64,000 bases of DNA from Bradyrhizobium cosmicum (GTDB lineage Bacteria > Pseudomonadota > Alphaproteobacteria > Rhizobiales > Xanthobacteraceae), in assembly GCF_007290395.2 (NCBI RefSeq), contig NZ_CP041656.2, forward strand, positions 1,922,001 through 1,986,000, in the 5' to 3' direction. How positions within the stretch are numbered: position 1 is the first letter of the stretch; each line of letters opens with the position of its first letter. The position numbers and the translations under genes are program-made. A model generated the notes under the pieces. The model made no database searches. It saw only the letters and a list, made by a program, of their open reading frames with translations, and was not told the origin of the DNA. Below are positions 45,306 to 54,523 of the stretch, piece after piece.

Positions 45306-45911
45306 ATGTCCACGGATTCAGCATCGGCCGCTCAAGAGCTGGGTATCCCCGCCATCCCAGCCCCACCACCTGGCTTGCCGGCACTGTTCCTGGCCTTTGC
45401 CCGGATGTCGCTGGCCGGTTTCGGCGGGGTCCTGGTGTTTGCCCGGCACGCCATCGTCGATCAGCATCGCTGGATGACGGCGGACGAGTTCAACGAGACC
45501 TTTGCGCTCTGCCATTTCCTGCCCGGGCCCAACATCGTCAATCTGTCGATGGTGTTCGGGTCGCGGCTGCGCGGGATTGCCGGCGGGGTTGCCGCCTTTA
45601 CCGGGCTGTTGCTGCCACCGACGCTGATCATGACCGTGCTCGCCATCGCCTATGCCCGGTTCGGCGACGTGGACGTCTTGCGCCGCATCCTCGCGGGCAT
45701 CTCCTGCGCGGCGGTCGGCCTCTTGATCGCGGTGGTCTTCCGCATGATGACGCCGCTGTTCAGGCGAATGGATGTCGTCGCGCTCATCCTGATGACCGGC
45801 GTATTCGCCGCCATCGGCGTGCTCCGCCTGCCGCTTCAGGCGGTGCTGCTGGTCGCGGTCCCCGTCAGTATCGGCGTGACCTTCCTGATGCGGCGGAAGG
45901 TAGCAGCATGA
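45306..45911 (+). CDS. chromate transporter, N-terminal-type half
   Basis: A 201-residue CHR-family membrane protein: FLAFARMSLAGFGGVLVFARHAIVDQHRWMTADEFNETFALCHFLPGPNIVNLSMVFG in meaning, with the key PGPN. It has about five helices. This family often has two short subunits; the second is encoded directly after with a four-base overlap. Together they export chromate or sulfate. The N-terminal PAPPPGLPA stretch is unusual but short. Confidence 0.85.
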   Translation: MSTDSASAAQELGIPAIPAPPPGLPALFLAFARMSLAGFGGVLVFARHAIVDQHRWMTADEFNETFALCHFLPGPNIVNLSMVFGSRLRGIAGGVAAFTGLLLPPTLIMTVLAIAYARFGDVDVLRRILAGISCAAVGLLIAVVFRMMTPLFRRMDVVALILMTGVFAAIGVLRLPLQAVLLVAVPVSIGVTFLMRRKVAA

Positions 45912-46438
45912 ACAACCAGAATCCGATCTGGGCGCTGATCTCCACCTTTGGTTTGATGTCGCTGTTCGCGGTCGGCGGCGCTGCGGCAGCCGTCCCCGAG
46001 ATGCACCGCATCGCGGTCGACGTGCACCACTGGATGACCGAGAAGCAGTTCGCCGACGCCTACGCGATCGCGCAACTCTCGCCAGGTCCAAACGTGCTTA
46101 TCGTTACGTTAATCGGCTATGCCGTCGCCGGCATCCCCGGAGCGCTGGCGGCAACGCTGGCGATGTGCCTGCCGACGGCGCTGCTTGCCTATTATGTCAG
46201 CCGTCTCCTGAACCGGCCGAGCCGATCACGCTGGCCCGGGCTGATTCAGGCTGCACTGGTTCCGCTCTCGATCGGATTGATGGCGGCGAGCGCCCTGATC
46301 CTGGCCCAGTCGACCGATCGCACCATTGCTGCACTGCTTCTGACCGCGACGGTTGCAGTGATCGCCTCGGTCTCGCGCATCAATCCACTATGGCTTTTGC
46401 TCGCCGGGGGGCTGTTGGGTTTTGCTGGCATTGTGTGA
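45908..46438 (+). CDS. chromate transporter, second half
   Basis: A 176-residue CHR-family half: AVGGAAAAVPEMHRIAVDVHHWM, FADAYAIAQLSPGPNVLIVTLIGY and hydrophobic C-terminal helices. The ATG overlaps the upstream stop (ATGA). The second member of the split pair is necessary for transport in characterised short-chain CHR systems. Confidence 0.85.
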   Translation: MNNQNPIWALISTFGLMSLFAVGGAAAAVPEMHRIAVDVHHWMTEKQFADAYAIAQLSPGPNVLIVTLIGYAVAGIPGALAATLAMCLPTALLAYYVSRLLNRPSRSRWPGLIQAALVPLSIGLMAASALILAQSTDRTIAALLLTATVAVIASVSRINPLWLLLAGGLLGFAGIV

Positions 46439-46534
46439 TGAAAATCGCTAGGCAGTGGTCCGGGCAAGGGGATCAACTTCCAAGCCGATTAGAACAACAG
46501 CGCTCGTGACTTAAGAGTCGCGGAGGAGACATGC

Positions 46535-47296
46535 ATGGCCGATACGATGGGCCACTCAGCGACAGCCACCCGAAACACCTCGGTGGCGATCAGCTTTTGT
46601 CTGCTGGCCGTAGCGCCGCAGGTTTTCGAATTCATCTGGTCAATCGGGACGATTTTCGGGTGGGGCACGGGACGCGGCCCGGCCACCGTCCTGATCAGCC
46701 ACGCTACCGCGCTGGTCGCGGGCGCCCCCGCGGTGCTGATCGGATCGATCGGCGGTGATACCAAGAAGGCGTCATCCGATGTGCTGCTGGCCCTGATCTA
46801 TTCCTATCCGATACTTGCCGTGGCGATCGTCACCCTGTTCATGACCATCCGGTCGGCGCAGGACTATGTCGGCGGGATCGTTCTGATGGCGCTCGCCTTG
46901 TTCGCGCTGTGGGCCTCCAGCGATCTGCAGGGGATGCGCGGCTTCTCCTTCGGCGCGGGCACGGCGCCCCGGATGTTCGGCGGGCTGCTCGTGGCGCTTG
47001 GCGCCGCCATCGCGTTGACGGGACTGCTGACCGACGGACCGTCGATGGCGCATTATTCCTGGCGTGGGCCGCTGTTCGTGATGGCGGCGATCGTCTTCTT
47101 CGCGCTGGCGATCCGGCCGCTCGGCGTCGTGGTTTCGGCCTTTGCCAGCTTCATGATCGCGGCGACGGGATCGCACGAGACGCGCTGGCTGGAGGCCGTG
47201 ATCGTCGGTGCCTGCCTGACGCTCGGCTGCGCGCTGCTGTTCCCTTACGTGCTCGGGCTGCCGATGCCGATGTTCCCGCGTTTCCTGATTCAGTGA
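46535..47296 (+). CDS. TctB-type small subunit with an extra N-terminal region
   Basis: A 253-residue protein. Residues from about 103 (MTIRSAQDYVGGIVLMALALFALWASSDL) match the TctB small membrane subunit of tripartite tricarboxylate transporters. The 102 residues before have at least two hydrophobic stretches and are not part of ordinary TctB (about 150 residues). ATG 46535 has GGAGGAG at good spacing; ATG 46841 would give a classic TctB. The region upstream has ordinary codon use, so it looks coding. tctA follows 7 bases later. Confidence 0.75.
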   Translation: MADTMGHSATATRNTSVAISFCLLAVAPQVFEFIWSIGTIFGWGTGRGPATVLISHATALVAGAPAVLIGSIGGDTKKASSDVLLALIYSYPILAVAIVTLFMTIRSAQDYVGGIVLMALALFALWASSDLQGMRGFSFGAGTAPRMFGGLLVALGAAIALTGLLTDGPSMAHYSWRGPLFVMAAIVFFALAIRPLGVVVSAFASFMIAATGSHETRWLEAVIVGACLTLGCALLFPYVLGLPMPMFPRFLIQ

Positions 47297-47303
47297 GGGC
47301 GTA

Positions 47304-48818
47304 ATGGATCTCTTTGCCAACCTCGCTCACGGCTTCGCCGTCGCGTTCTCCCCGATCAACCTCCTGATGTGCCTGATCGGTGCCCTCGTCGGCACGCTGG
47401 TCGGTGTTCTCCCGGGCATCGGCACCATCGCCACGGTCGCGATGCTGCTGCCGATCACTTTTGGTCTGCCGCCGGTCGGCGCGCTGATCATGCTCGCCGG
47501 CATCTATTATGGCGCCCAGTATGGCGGCTCGACCACGTCGATCCTGGTCAACATACCTGGTGAGGCGACATCGGTCGTCACCGCCATCGACGGTCACCAG
47601 ATGGCCAAGCAGGGCCGTGCAGGTCCGGCACTGGCGATCGCGGCGATCGGCTCGTTCTTCGCCGGCTGCGTTGCGACCGTGCTCATTGCCGTTCTCGGCG
47701 CGCCGCTCACCAAGCTGGCGCTGGCGTTCGGCCCGGCCGAATATTTCTCGCTGATGGTGCTCGGCCTGATCTTTGCGGTGGTGCTGGCCAAGGGCTCGGT
47801 GCTGAAGGCGATCGCGATGATCGTGTTCGGCCTGCTCTTGTCGATGGTCGGCTCGGACATCGAGACCGGTGCTTCGCGCATGGCCTTCAACATTCCGGAG
47901 CTTGCCGACGGTCTCGGCTTCGCGACGGTGGCGATGGGCGTGTTCGGCTTTGCCGAGATCATCCGCAATCTCGACGCCGGCGCCGAGATGAATCGCGATC
48001 TCGTGCAGCAGAAGATCACCGGCCTGATGCCGACCAGGAAGGACCTGAAGGACTCGGCGCCCGCGATCCTGCGCGGCACCGCGCTCGGTTCTATCCTCGG
48101 CATTCTGCCGGGCGGCGGCGCGGTGATCGCGTCGTTTGCGGCCTACACGCTCGAGAAGAAGCTCGCCAGGGACCCGTCGCGGTTCGGCCGCGGCGCAATC
48201 GAGGGCGTGGCGGGGCCGGAAAGCGCCAACAACGCGGCGGCGCAGACGTCCTTCATTCCCCTGCTGACGCTCGGCATCCCGCCGAACGCGGTGATGGCGC
48301 TGATGGTCGGTGCGATGACCATTCACGGCATCGTGCCGGGCCCACAGGTGATGCAGAAGCAGCCCGACCTCGTCTGGGGCATGATCGCCTCGATGTGGAT
48401 CGGCAACCTGATGCTGATCATCATCAACCTGCCGCTGGTCGGAATCTGGGTGCGACTGTTGCGCGTGCCTTACCGGCTGATGTTCCCCTCGATCGTGATC
48501 TTCTGCGCGATCGGCATCTACTCGGTGAACAACGCGCCGGTGGACGTCATTCTCGCAGGCGTGTTCGGTCTGGTCGGCTACTGGCTGATCAAGCACGATT
48601 TCGAGCCGGCTCCACTGCTGCTCGGCATGGTGCTGGGGCCGCTGATGGAAGAGAATCTGCGCCGCGCGCTGCTGATCTCGCGCGGCGACTGGAGCGTGTT
48701 CCTGACGCGTCCGCTGTCGGCGGTGCTGCTGGGGATCGCGGCCTTTCTTCTGGTGCTCACGGTGCTGCCCGCGTTGCGTTCCAAGCGCGACGAGGTGTTC
48801 ACCGAATCCGAGAACTGA
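47304..48818 (+). CDS. TctA-type large transporter subunit
   Basis: A 504-residue membrane protein with about 11 helices and family motifs: LVGTLVGVLPGIGTIATVAMLLPITFGLPP, YYGAQYGGSTTSILVNIPGE and GPESANNAAAQTSFIPLLTLGIP. It is the channel of a tripartite tricarboxylate transporter. It is followed by a terminator and then the TctC-type receptor gene. Confidence 0.93.
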   Translation: MDLFANLAHGFAVAFSPINLLMCLIGALVGTLVGVLPGIGTIATVAMLLPITFGLPPVGALIMLAGIYYGAQYGGSTTSILVNIPGEATSVVTAIDGHQMAKQGRAGPALAIAAIGSFFAGCVATVLIAVLGAPLTKLALAFGPAEYFSLMVLGLIFAVVLAKGSVLKAIAMIVFGLLLSMVGSDIETGASRMAFNIPELADGLGFATVAMGVFGFAEIIRNLDAGAEMNRDLVQQKITGLMPTRKDLKDSAPAILRGTALGSILGILPGGGAVIASFAAYTLEKKLARDPSRFGRGAIEGVAGPESANNAAAQTSFIPLLTLGIPPNAVMALMVGAMTIHGIVPGPQVMQKQPDLVWGMIASMWIGNLMLIIINLPLVGIWVRLLRVPYRLMFPSIVIFCAIGIYSVNNAPVDVILAGVFGLVGYWLIKHDFEPAPLLLGMVLGPLMEENLRRALLISRGDWSVFLTRPLSAVLLGIAAFLLVLTVLPALRSKRDEVFTESEN

Positions 48819-48885
48819 GCGCGCCTGCGTCGGCGCGCCGCATTCGGAAGTCGAATCGACTTGTGTGATGTCTTCGTGAAATGAA

Positions 48886-48917
48886 AATGCCGGCCTTTTT
48901 GGCCGGCATTTTTTTTC
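48886..48917 (+). terminator. rho-independent terminator after tctA
   Basis: AATGCCGGCC, a TTTTT loop, GGCCGGCATT and a run of T bases. This strong 10-bp stem lies between the channel gene and the receptor gene, so the receptor may be made by a separate or a read-through transcript. Confidence 0.85.
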
Positions 48918-48935
48918 GTGTCCGGGGGGATCGAG

Positions 48936-49919
48936 ATGACTTCCATTCGCACGCTTGCTGCGGGCGCATATGCAGCAGTGCTGGCGTCGCTGTGTTCCTT
49001 TGTCGCACCGGCAGAGGCGCAGACCTATCCGACGCGCGGCATCACCATGATCGTGCCGTTCGCCGCCGGCGGTCCGACCGACGTGATCTCGCGGATCGTC
49101 TCCTCGCATATGGCGCAGACGCTCGGGCAGAGCATCATCATCGAGAACGTCGTCGGCGCGGGCGGCACGACCGCGACCACGCGCGCCGCGCGGGCGGCCA
49201 ATGACGGCTATACGCTCATCACCGGGCATATGGGCACACATGCGGCGTCGGTGCCGCTCTATCCGAAGCTCGCCTATCATCCCGAAAAGGACTTCGAGCC
49301 GATCGCGCTGCTCGCGGGCACGCCGATCCTGATCCTGGCGCGCAAGGACTTTCCGCCGAAGGACCTCAAGGAGTTCGTGACCTACGTGAAGGCCAACGCC
49401 GAAAAGGTGAACGCGGCGCATGCCGGAATCGGCTCGGTCTCGCACGTGTCCTGCGAACTGCTGCACGCCATCCTCGACATCAAGCCGGTCGGCGTGCCCT
49501 TCAACGGCACCGGCCCTGCGATGAACGCGCTGGTGGCCGGGCAGGTCGACTACATGTGCGACCAGATCGTCAACGCGGTGCCGCAGATCAACGCCGGCAC
49601 CATCAAGGGCTATGCGATCGCAACGGCGGAGCGCAATCCGTCGCTGCCCAACGTTCCGACCACGGCGGAAGCCGGCCTGCCGGCGTTCCAGGCCCAGGCC
49701 TGGAACGCGATGTTCGCGCCGAAGGGAACTTCACCCGCGATCGTTGCAAGCCTGAACGCCGCGGCGATCAAGGCGCTCGACGACGACACCGTGAAGAAAC
49801 GCCTGCTCGAACTCGGGAGTGTCATCCCGGCCCCCGCGGAACGGACGCCGGAAGCGCTCGCCACCCTCGTCAAGAACGAGATCGCGAAGTGGACACCGGT
49901 GCTCAAGCCGGCAAGTTAG
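48936..49919 (+). CDS. TctC/Bug-type periplasmic receptor
   Basis: A 327-residue solute receptor of the Bug family. A signal peptide covers residues 1-29 or so (ending PAEAQTYPTRGI). Family hallmarks are ITMIVPFAAGGPTDVISRIV and IIENVVGAGGTTATTRAARAANDGYTL. ATG 48936 follows GGGGGATC. The ligand is a dicarboxylate or tricarboxylate, unknown. It lies 117 bases after the channel gene, separated by a terminator. Confidence 0.9.
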   Translation: MTSIRTLAAGAYAAVLASLCSFVAPAEAQTYPTRGITMIVPFAAGGPTDVISRIVSSHMAQTLGQSIIIENVVGAGGTTATTRAARAANDGYTLITGHMGTHAASVPLYPKLAYHPEKDFEPIALLAGTPILILARKDFPPKDLKEFVTYVKANAEKVNAAHAGIGSVSHVSCELLHAILDIKPVGVPFNGTGPAMNALVAGQVDYMCDQIVNAVPQINAGTIKGYAIATAERNPSLPNVPTTAEAGLPAFQAQAWNAMFAPKGTSPAIVASLNAAAIKALDDDTVKKRLLELGSVIPAPAERTPEALATLVKNEIAKWTPVLKPAS

Positions 49920-49942
49920 CAAGCAGGATCAAGCCGATAGCC

Positions 49943-49972
49943 AAGGGGCGGGACGCGGGTTCCGCCCCTTGT
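49943..49972 (+). terminator. terminator-like palindrome after TctC gene
   Basis: AAGGGGCGG, a 10-base loop and CCGCCCCTT, with a weak T tail. It could terminate the transporter gene before thyA. Confidence 0.5.
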
Positions 49973-50003
49973 CGTTTGCGCAGGAAACACTCATTTTTCC
50001 GGG

Positions 50004-50009
50004 TATAAT
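50004..50009 (+). promoter_or_regulatory. candidate -10 box upstream of thyA
   Basis: A perfect TATAAT lies about 80 bases before the chosen thyA ATG. No -35 box of good quality is seen at the usual distance. Confidence 0.35.
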
Positions 50010-50089
50010 CGATGCAGGCAGCGAATCGATGCTGTCGCAGCGCGGAGGTGGCCGTTAAGTTCGCCGCCTCCCCAAAGGCTCTATGGCAC

Positions 50090-50884
<795 letters not shown>

Positions 50885-50889
50885 CGCAG

Positions 50890-51375
50890 ATGTCGCTCAA
50901 CATCCGCCGCGTTCGCCCGGGCGAAGCCGGACTCGTTCTCGCCTTCATCCGCGAGCTCGCTGAATACGAAAAGCTCTCGCACGAGGTCGACGCGACCGAG
51001 GCGATGATCGGCGATGCGTTGTTCGGCGAGAGACCGCAACTCCATTGCGCCATCGCCGAGTGGAACGGCGAGCCGGTCGGCTTTGCCGTCTGGTTCGTCA
51101 ATTTCTCCACCTTCAGCGGCCGCCACGGCATCTATCTCGAAGATCTCTACGTGCGGCCATCCCACCGGGGCAGGGGGCTCGGCAAGGAGCTGCTGGTCTA
51201 TCTCGCGAAGGAATGCGTCGACAACGGCTGGTCGCGTTTGCAATGGGCGGTGCTCGACTGGAACGCGCCGTCGATCGCGTTCTACAAATCGCTCGGCGCC
51301 GTCATGATGGACGACTGGACGCTGTGCCGCGTCACTGGTCCTGCGTTGACGCGCCTCGCCGGGAGCGCGATCTGA
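50890..51375 (+). CDS. GNAT-family acetyltransferase
   Basis: A 161-residue GNAT with the acetyl-CoA loop VRPSHRGRGLGKELL and WAVLDWNAPSIAFYKSLGA. It resembles diamine/spermidine acetyltransferases (SAT-like), as in IRELAEYEKLSHEV. It lies 6 bases after thyA, and its stop overlaps the folA ATG by one base, so all three are co-transcribed. The substrate is unknown, and the link to folate is not obvious. Confidence 0.85.
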   Translation: MSLNIRRVRPGEAGLVLAFIRELAEYEKLSHEVDATEAMIGDALFGERPQLHCAIAEWNGEPVGFAVWFVNFSTFSGRHGIYLEDLYVRPSHRGRGLGKELLVYLAKECVDNGWSRLQWAVLDWNAPSIAFYKSLGAVMMDDWTLCRVTGPALTRLAGSAI

Positions 51376-51884
51376 TGGAGATCGTCTTCGTGGTGGCGGT
51401 CGCGGAGAACGGCGTCATCGGCGCCGGCAACGCGATCCCGTGGCGATTGAAATCCGACATGGCGCGCTTCAAGGCGCTCACGATCGGCAAGCCCATAATC
51501 ATGGGCCGCAAGACCTTCGAATCCCTGCGGCGTCCGCTGCCCAACCGCACCAACATCGTGATCACGCGCGATCCGGCTTATCGCGCCGCCGGCGCCGTCG
51601 TCACGACATCGTCCGCGGATGCGGGCGCGGTTGCGCTTGGCGATGCCCTGCGGCGTTCGGTCGCCGAGATCGCAGTGATCGGCGGCGCTGAGATCTATCG
51701 CCAATGGCTCGATCGCGCCGACCGCCTCGAAATCACCGAAGTGCATGCGCGGCCCGACGGCGACACGTATTTCGACATCGACAGGGCGGAATGGGATGAG
51801 GTCGGGCGCATTCGTCATTCTGCCGGACCCGAGGACAGCGCCGACTTCTCCTATGTGACATATCGTCGGCGGGCCTCCCATTAA
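51375..51884 (+). CDS. folA: dihydrofolate reductase
   Basis: A 169-residue DHFR: MEIVFVVAVAENGVIGAGNAIPWRLKSDMARFK, IIMGRKTFESL and VIGGAEIYRQWL (NADPH region), with the substrate Asp in KSDMARF. It regenerates tetrahydrofolate after ThyA. The start ATG overlaps the GNAT stop. Confidence 0.96.
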   Translation: MEIVFVVAVAENGVIGAGNAIPWRLKSDMARFKALTIGKPIIMGRKTFESLRRPLPNRTNIVITRDPAYRAAGAVVTTSSADAGAVALGDALRRSVAEIAVIGGAEIYRQWLDRADRLEITEVHARPDGDTYFDIDRAEWDEVGRIRHSAGPEDSADFSYVTYRRRASH

Positions 51885-52043
51885 CCGCATTTGCCAATGT
51901 TAACATTGACTTTTCCGGCCCCGAGCTTAGCTCGAAGGACGGCGAGGGCTGCGTTGTAAGGGACCTGCCGGTCCCCTATAAAGCCGGACCGGACAATGCG
52001 GACCGGATGAGTTCTAGTCCCGGTCTGCCGAGGAGAACGTCGA

Positions 52044-53180
52044 ATGCCGTGGAAGAATCAGGGCGGTGGCCCATGGGGCTCGGGTCCGAAGGGACCATGG
52101 GGCACAGGCCCGCAACCCGTCGGGCCGAGGCCGCCGGATCTGGAAGACCTTCTGCGGCGCAGCCAGGATCGCCTCCAGCAGATCATGCCCGGCGGTTATT
52201 TCTCCGGCATCGGCATCACGCTGATCATCCTGCTCATCATCGCATTCTGGCTGCTGTCGGGCTTCTTCCGGGTGCAGTCCGAAGAGCTCGGCGTCGTGCT
52301 GCGCTTCGGCAAGCACGTCCGCACCGTGCAGCCCGGCCTGAATTATCATCTGCCCTATCCGATCGAGACCGTGCTGCTGCCGAAGGCGCTGCGCGTCTCG
52401 ACCATCTCGATCGGCATGACGCTGATCGACGATCCGGCGCGGCGCGGCCGTTCCATCCGTGACGTGCCGGAAGAGAGTCTGATGCTGACTGGCGACGAGA
52501 ACATCGTCGATGTCGACTTCACCGTGCTCTGGCGCATCAAGCCGGACGGCGTCGGCGACTTCCTCTTCAACATCCAGAATCCCGAAGGCACCGTGAAGGC
52601 GGTCTCCGAGAGCGCGATGCGCGAAGTCATCGGCCGTTCGCAGATCCAGCCGATCCTGACGGGCGCACGCAACGTCACAGAACAGGGCGTGCAGGAGTTG
52701 ATCCAGAAGACCCTGGACAGCTACGGCGCCGGCATCGTCATCAGCCAGGTGCAGATGCAGAAGGTCGATCCGCCGGCGCAGGTGATCGACGCGTTCCGCG
52801 ACGTTCAGGCCGCGCGCGCCAACCTCGAGCAGTTGCAGAACGAGGCGCAGACCTACGCCAACCAGGTGGTGCCGCAGGCACGCGGACGTGCTGCGCAGAT
52901 CCTGCAGGCCGCGGAAGGCTACAGGGAGCAAACGGTCGCCGAGGCCAAGGGCCAGAGCTCGCGCTTCCTGAAGGTTTACGAGGAATACAAGAAGGCGCCC
53001 GACGTGACGCGTGAACGAATCTATCTGGAGACGATGGAGCGCGTGCTCGGCGGCGCGGACAAGCTCGTCTATGACGGCGGCCCCTCGGGCCAGGGCGTCG
53101 TGCCCTATCTGCCGCTGGGCGAACTGACGACGAAGCGGCCGCCTACCACCGGTCAGCAATCGAGCGGAGGTACCCGATGA
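52044..53180 (+). CDS. hflK: membrane protease modulator HflK
   Basis: A 378-residue SPFH/band-7 protein. The N-terminus is Gly/Pro-rich (MPWKNQGGGPWG), followed by a transmembrane helix (about 57-75), then the band-7 domain EELGVVLRFGKHVRTVQPGLNYHLPYPIE. With HflC it forms the periplasmic complex that controls FtsH. The stop overlaps the hflC ATG by four bases. Confidence 0.96.
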   Translation: MPWKNQGGGPWGSGPKGPWGTGPQPVGPRPPDLEDLLRRSQDRLQQIMPGGYFSGIGITLIILLIIAFWLLSGFFRVQSEELGVVLRFGKHVRTVQPGLNYHLPYPIETVLLPKALRVSTISIGMTLIDDPARRGRSIRDVPEESLMLTGDENIVDVDFTVLWRIKPDGVGDFLFNIQNPEGTVKAVSESAMREVIGRSQIQPILTGARNVTEQGVQELIQKTLDSYGAGIVISQVQMQKVDPPAQVIDAFRDVQAARANLEQLQNEAQTYANQVVPQARGRAAQILQAAEGYREQTVAEAKGQSSRFLKVYEEYKKAPDVTRERIYLETMERVLGGADKLVYDGGPSGQGVVPYLPLGELTTKRPPTTGQQSSGGTR

Positions 53181-54073
53181 GGTCTCCGGTCACAGGTATG
53201 GTCACGCTGCTCGGGCTCCTGCTCGTCGTGATCGTCGGCTACATGTCGCTGTTCACGGTGCAGCAGACCGAGCAGACCATCGTGCTGCAGTTCGGCCGCC
53301 CCGTCGACGTCGTCACCGACCCCGGTCTGCATTTCAAGGCGCCGTGGAATTCGGTGATCAACATCGACAAGCGGATCCTCGATCTGGAAAATCCGTCGCA
53401 GGAAGCGATCGCATCCGACCAGAAGCGGCTCGTGGTCGATGCCTTTGCGCGCTACCGCATCAAGGACGCGTTGCGCTTCTACCAGAGCATCGGTTCGATC
53501 CAGGCCGCCAACATCCAGCTCACCACGCTCCTGAACGCGGCGCTGCGCCGCGTGCTCGGCGAGGTCACCTTCATCAACGTGGTGCGCGACGACCGCGAGA
53601 AGCTGATGCAGCGCATCCGTGACCAACTCGACCGCGAGGCCGACGGCTACGGCATCCAGGTCGTCGACGTCCGGATCCGGCGCGCCGATCTGCCGGAGCA
53701 GAACAGCCAGGCGGTCTACCAGCGCATGAAGACGGAACGCGAGCGCGAGGCTGCCGAGTTCCGCGCGCAGGGTGGCCAGAAGGCACAGGAAATCCGCTCC
53801 AAGGCCGACCGCGAGGCGACCGTGATCGAGGCGGAAGCGAGGTCACAGGCCGAGCAGACTCGCGGTGTCGGCGATGCCGAGCGCAACCGCCTGTTTGCGG
53901 AAGCCTACGGCAAGGACGCCGACTTCTTTGCCTTCTACCGGTCGATGGCGGCCTATGAGACTGGGTTGAAGTCCAGCGATACCCGCTTCCTGCTCCGTCC
54001 GGACTCGGATTTCTTCCGGTTCTTTGGTAACCCGTCCGGCAGGATGCCCGCCGCGGCGCCTGCCAAGCCATAA
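53177..54073 (+). CDS. hflC: membrane protease modulator HflC
   Basis: A 298-residue SPFH protein with an N-terminal transmembrane helix (GMVTLLGLLLVVIVGYMSLF). It has TEQTIVLQFGRPVDVVTDPGLHFKAP and the long coiled-coil TEREREAAEFRAQGGQKAQEIRSKADREATVIEAEA in meaning. It is translationally coupled to hflK. A palindrome (54081-54106) follows. Confidence 0.96.
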   Translation: MRSPVTGMVTLLGLLLVVIVGYMSLFTVQQTEQTIVLQFGRPVDVVTDPGLHFKAPWNSVINIDKRILDLENPSQEAIASDQKRLVVDAFARYRIKDALRFYQSIGSIQAANIQLTTLLNAALRRVLGEVTFINVVRDDREKLMQRIRDQLDREADGYGIQVVDVRIRRADLPEQNSQAVYQRMKTEREREAAEFRAQGGQKAQEIRSKADREATVIEAEARSQAEQTRGVGDAERNRLFAEAYGKDADFFAFYRSMAAYETGLKSSDTRFLLRPDSDFFRFFGNPSGRMPAAAPAKP

Positions 54074-54080
54074 GCCTGAC

Positions 54081-54106
54081 AAGGGGCGGCAGGTCTGCCG
54101 CCCCTT
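54081..54106 (+). terminator. palindrome after hflC
   Basis: AAGGGGCGGCAG, GT and CTGCCGCCCCTT: 12-bp arms, a two-base loop and no strong T tail. It may weakly terminate the hfl transcript or protect its 3' end. Confidence 0.5.
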
Positions 54107-54145
54107 CGTCCAGACAAGAACAGCATAACGGGAGGTTCCCATCCG

Positions 54146-54352
54146 ATGAGGTCCATTGCGTTCGCCGACTTCCTCATCGGCCTAGGCATCCTGTTCGTGC
54201 TCGAAGGCTTGATGTTTGCGGCAAGTCCGGCCTGGATGCGCAAGGCCATGAAGAGCGCCATCGCCACGCCGGACAATATCCTGCGGGCGGTCGGGATCGG
54301 TTCGGCCGTGGCCGGCCTGGTCCTGATCTGGGTGATGCGGCGCCCGATTTAA
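54146..54352 (+). CDS. DUF2065 small membrane protein
   Basis: A 68-residue, two-helix membrane protein (DFLIGLGILFVLEGLMFAASPAWMRKAM) of the DUF2065 (YjeT-like) family. In many proteobacteria it neighbours hflKC, as here. It starts 73 bases after hflC. Function unknown. Confidence 0.8.
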   Translation: MRSIAFADFLIGLGILFVLEGLMFAASPAWMRKAMKSAIATPDNILRAVGIGSAVAGLVLIWVMRRPI

Positions 54353-54523
54353 CCGTCCCGCCAACGCCAAAGTGAAGGCGAGCGGCCGGTTTTCGCCGTA
54401 TTGTCCGGGTCTTGAGGCCCGTTAAGCTCCGTGCTTGCGCCGTCCCCCGGTTCGAGCGCAGTCTTGAAGTCGAAGGCTTCAAGTCGAAGGCTTGGAGCCG
54501 AATCCTTTTCTCTGGAGAACCCT

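Noticed and set aside
47151..49466. 771-codon minus-strand open frame opposite tctA
   Set aside because: Same codon-shadow pattern, Arg/His/Gln-rich with no domains; tctA motifs are convincing on the other strand.
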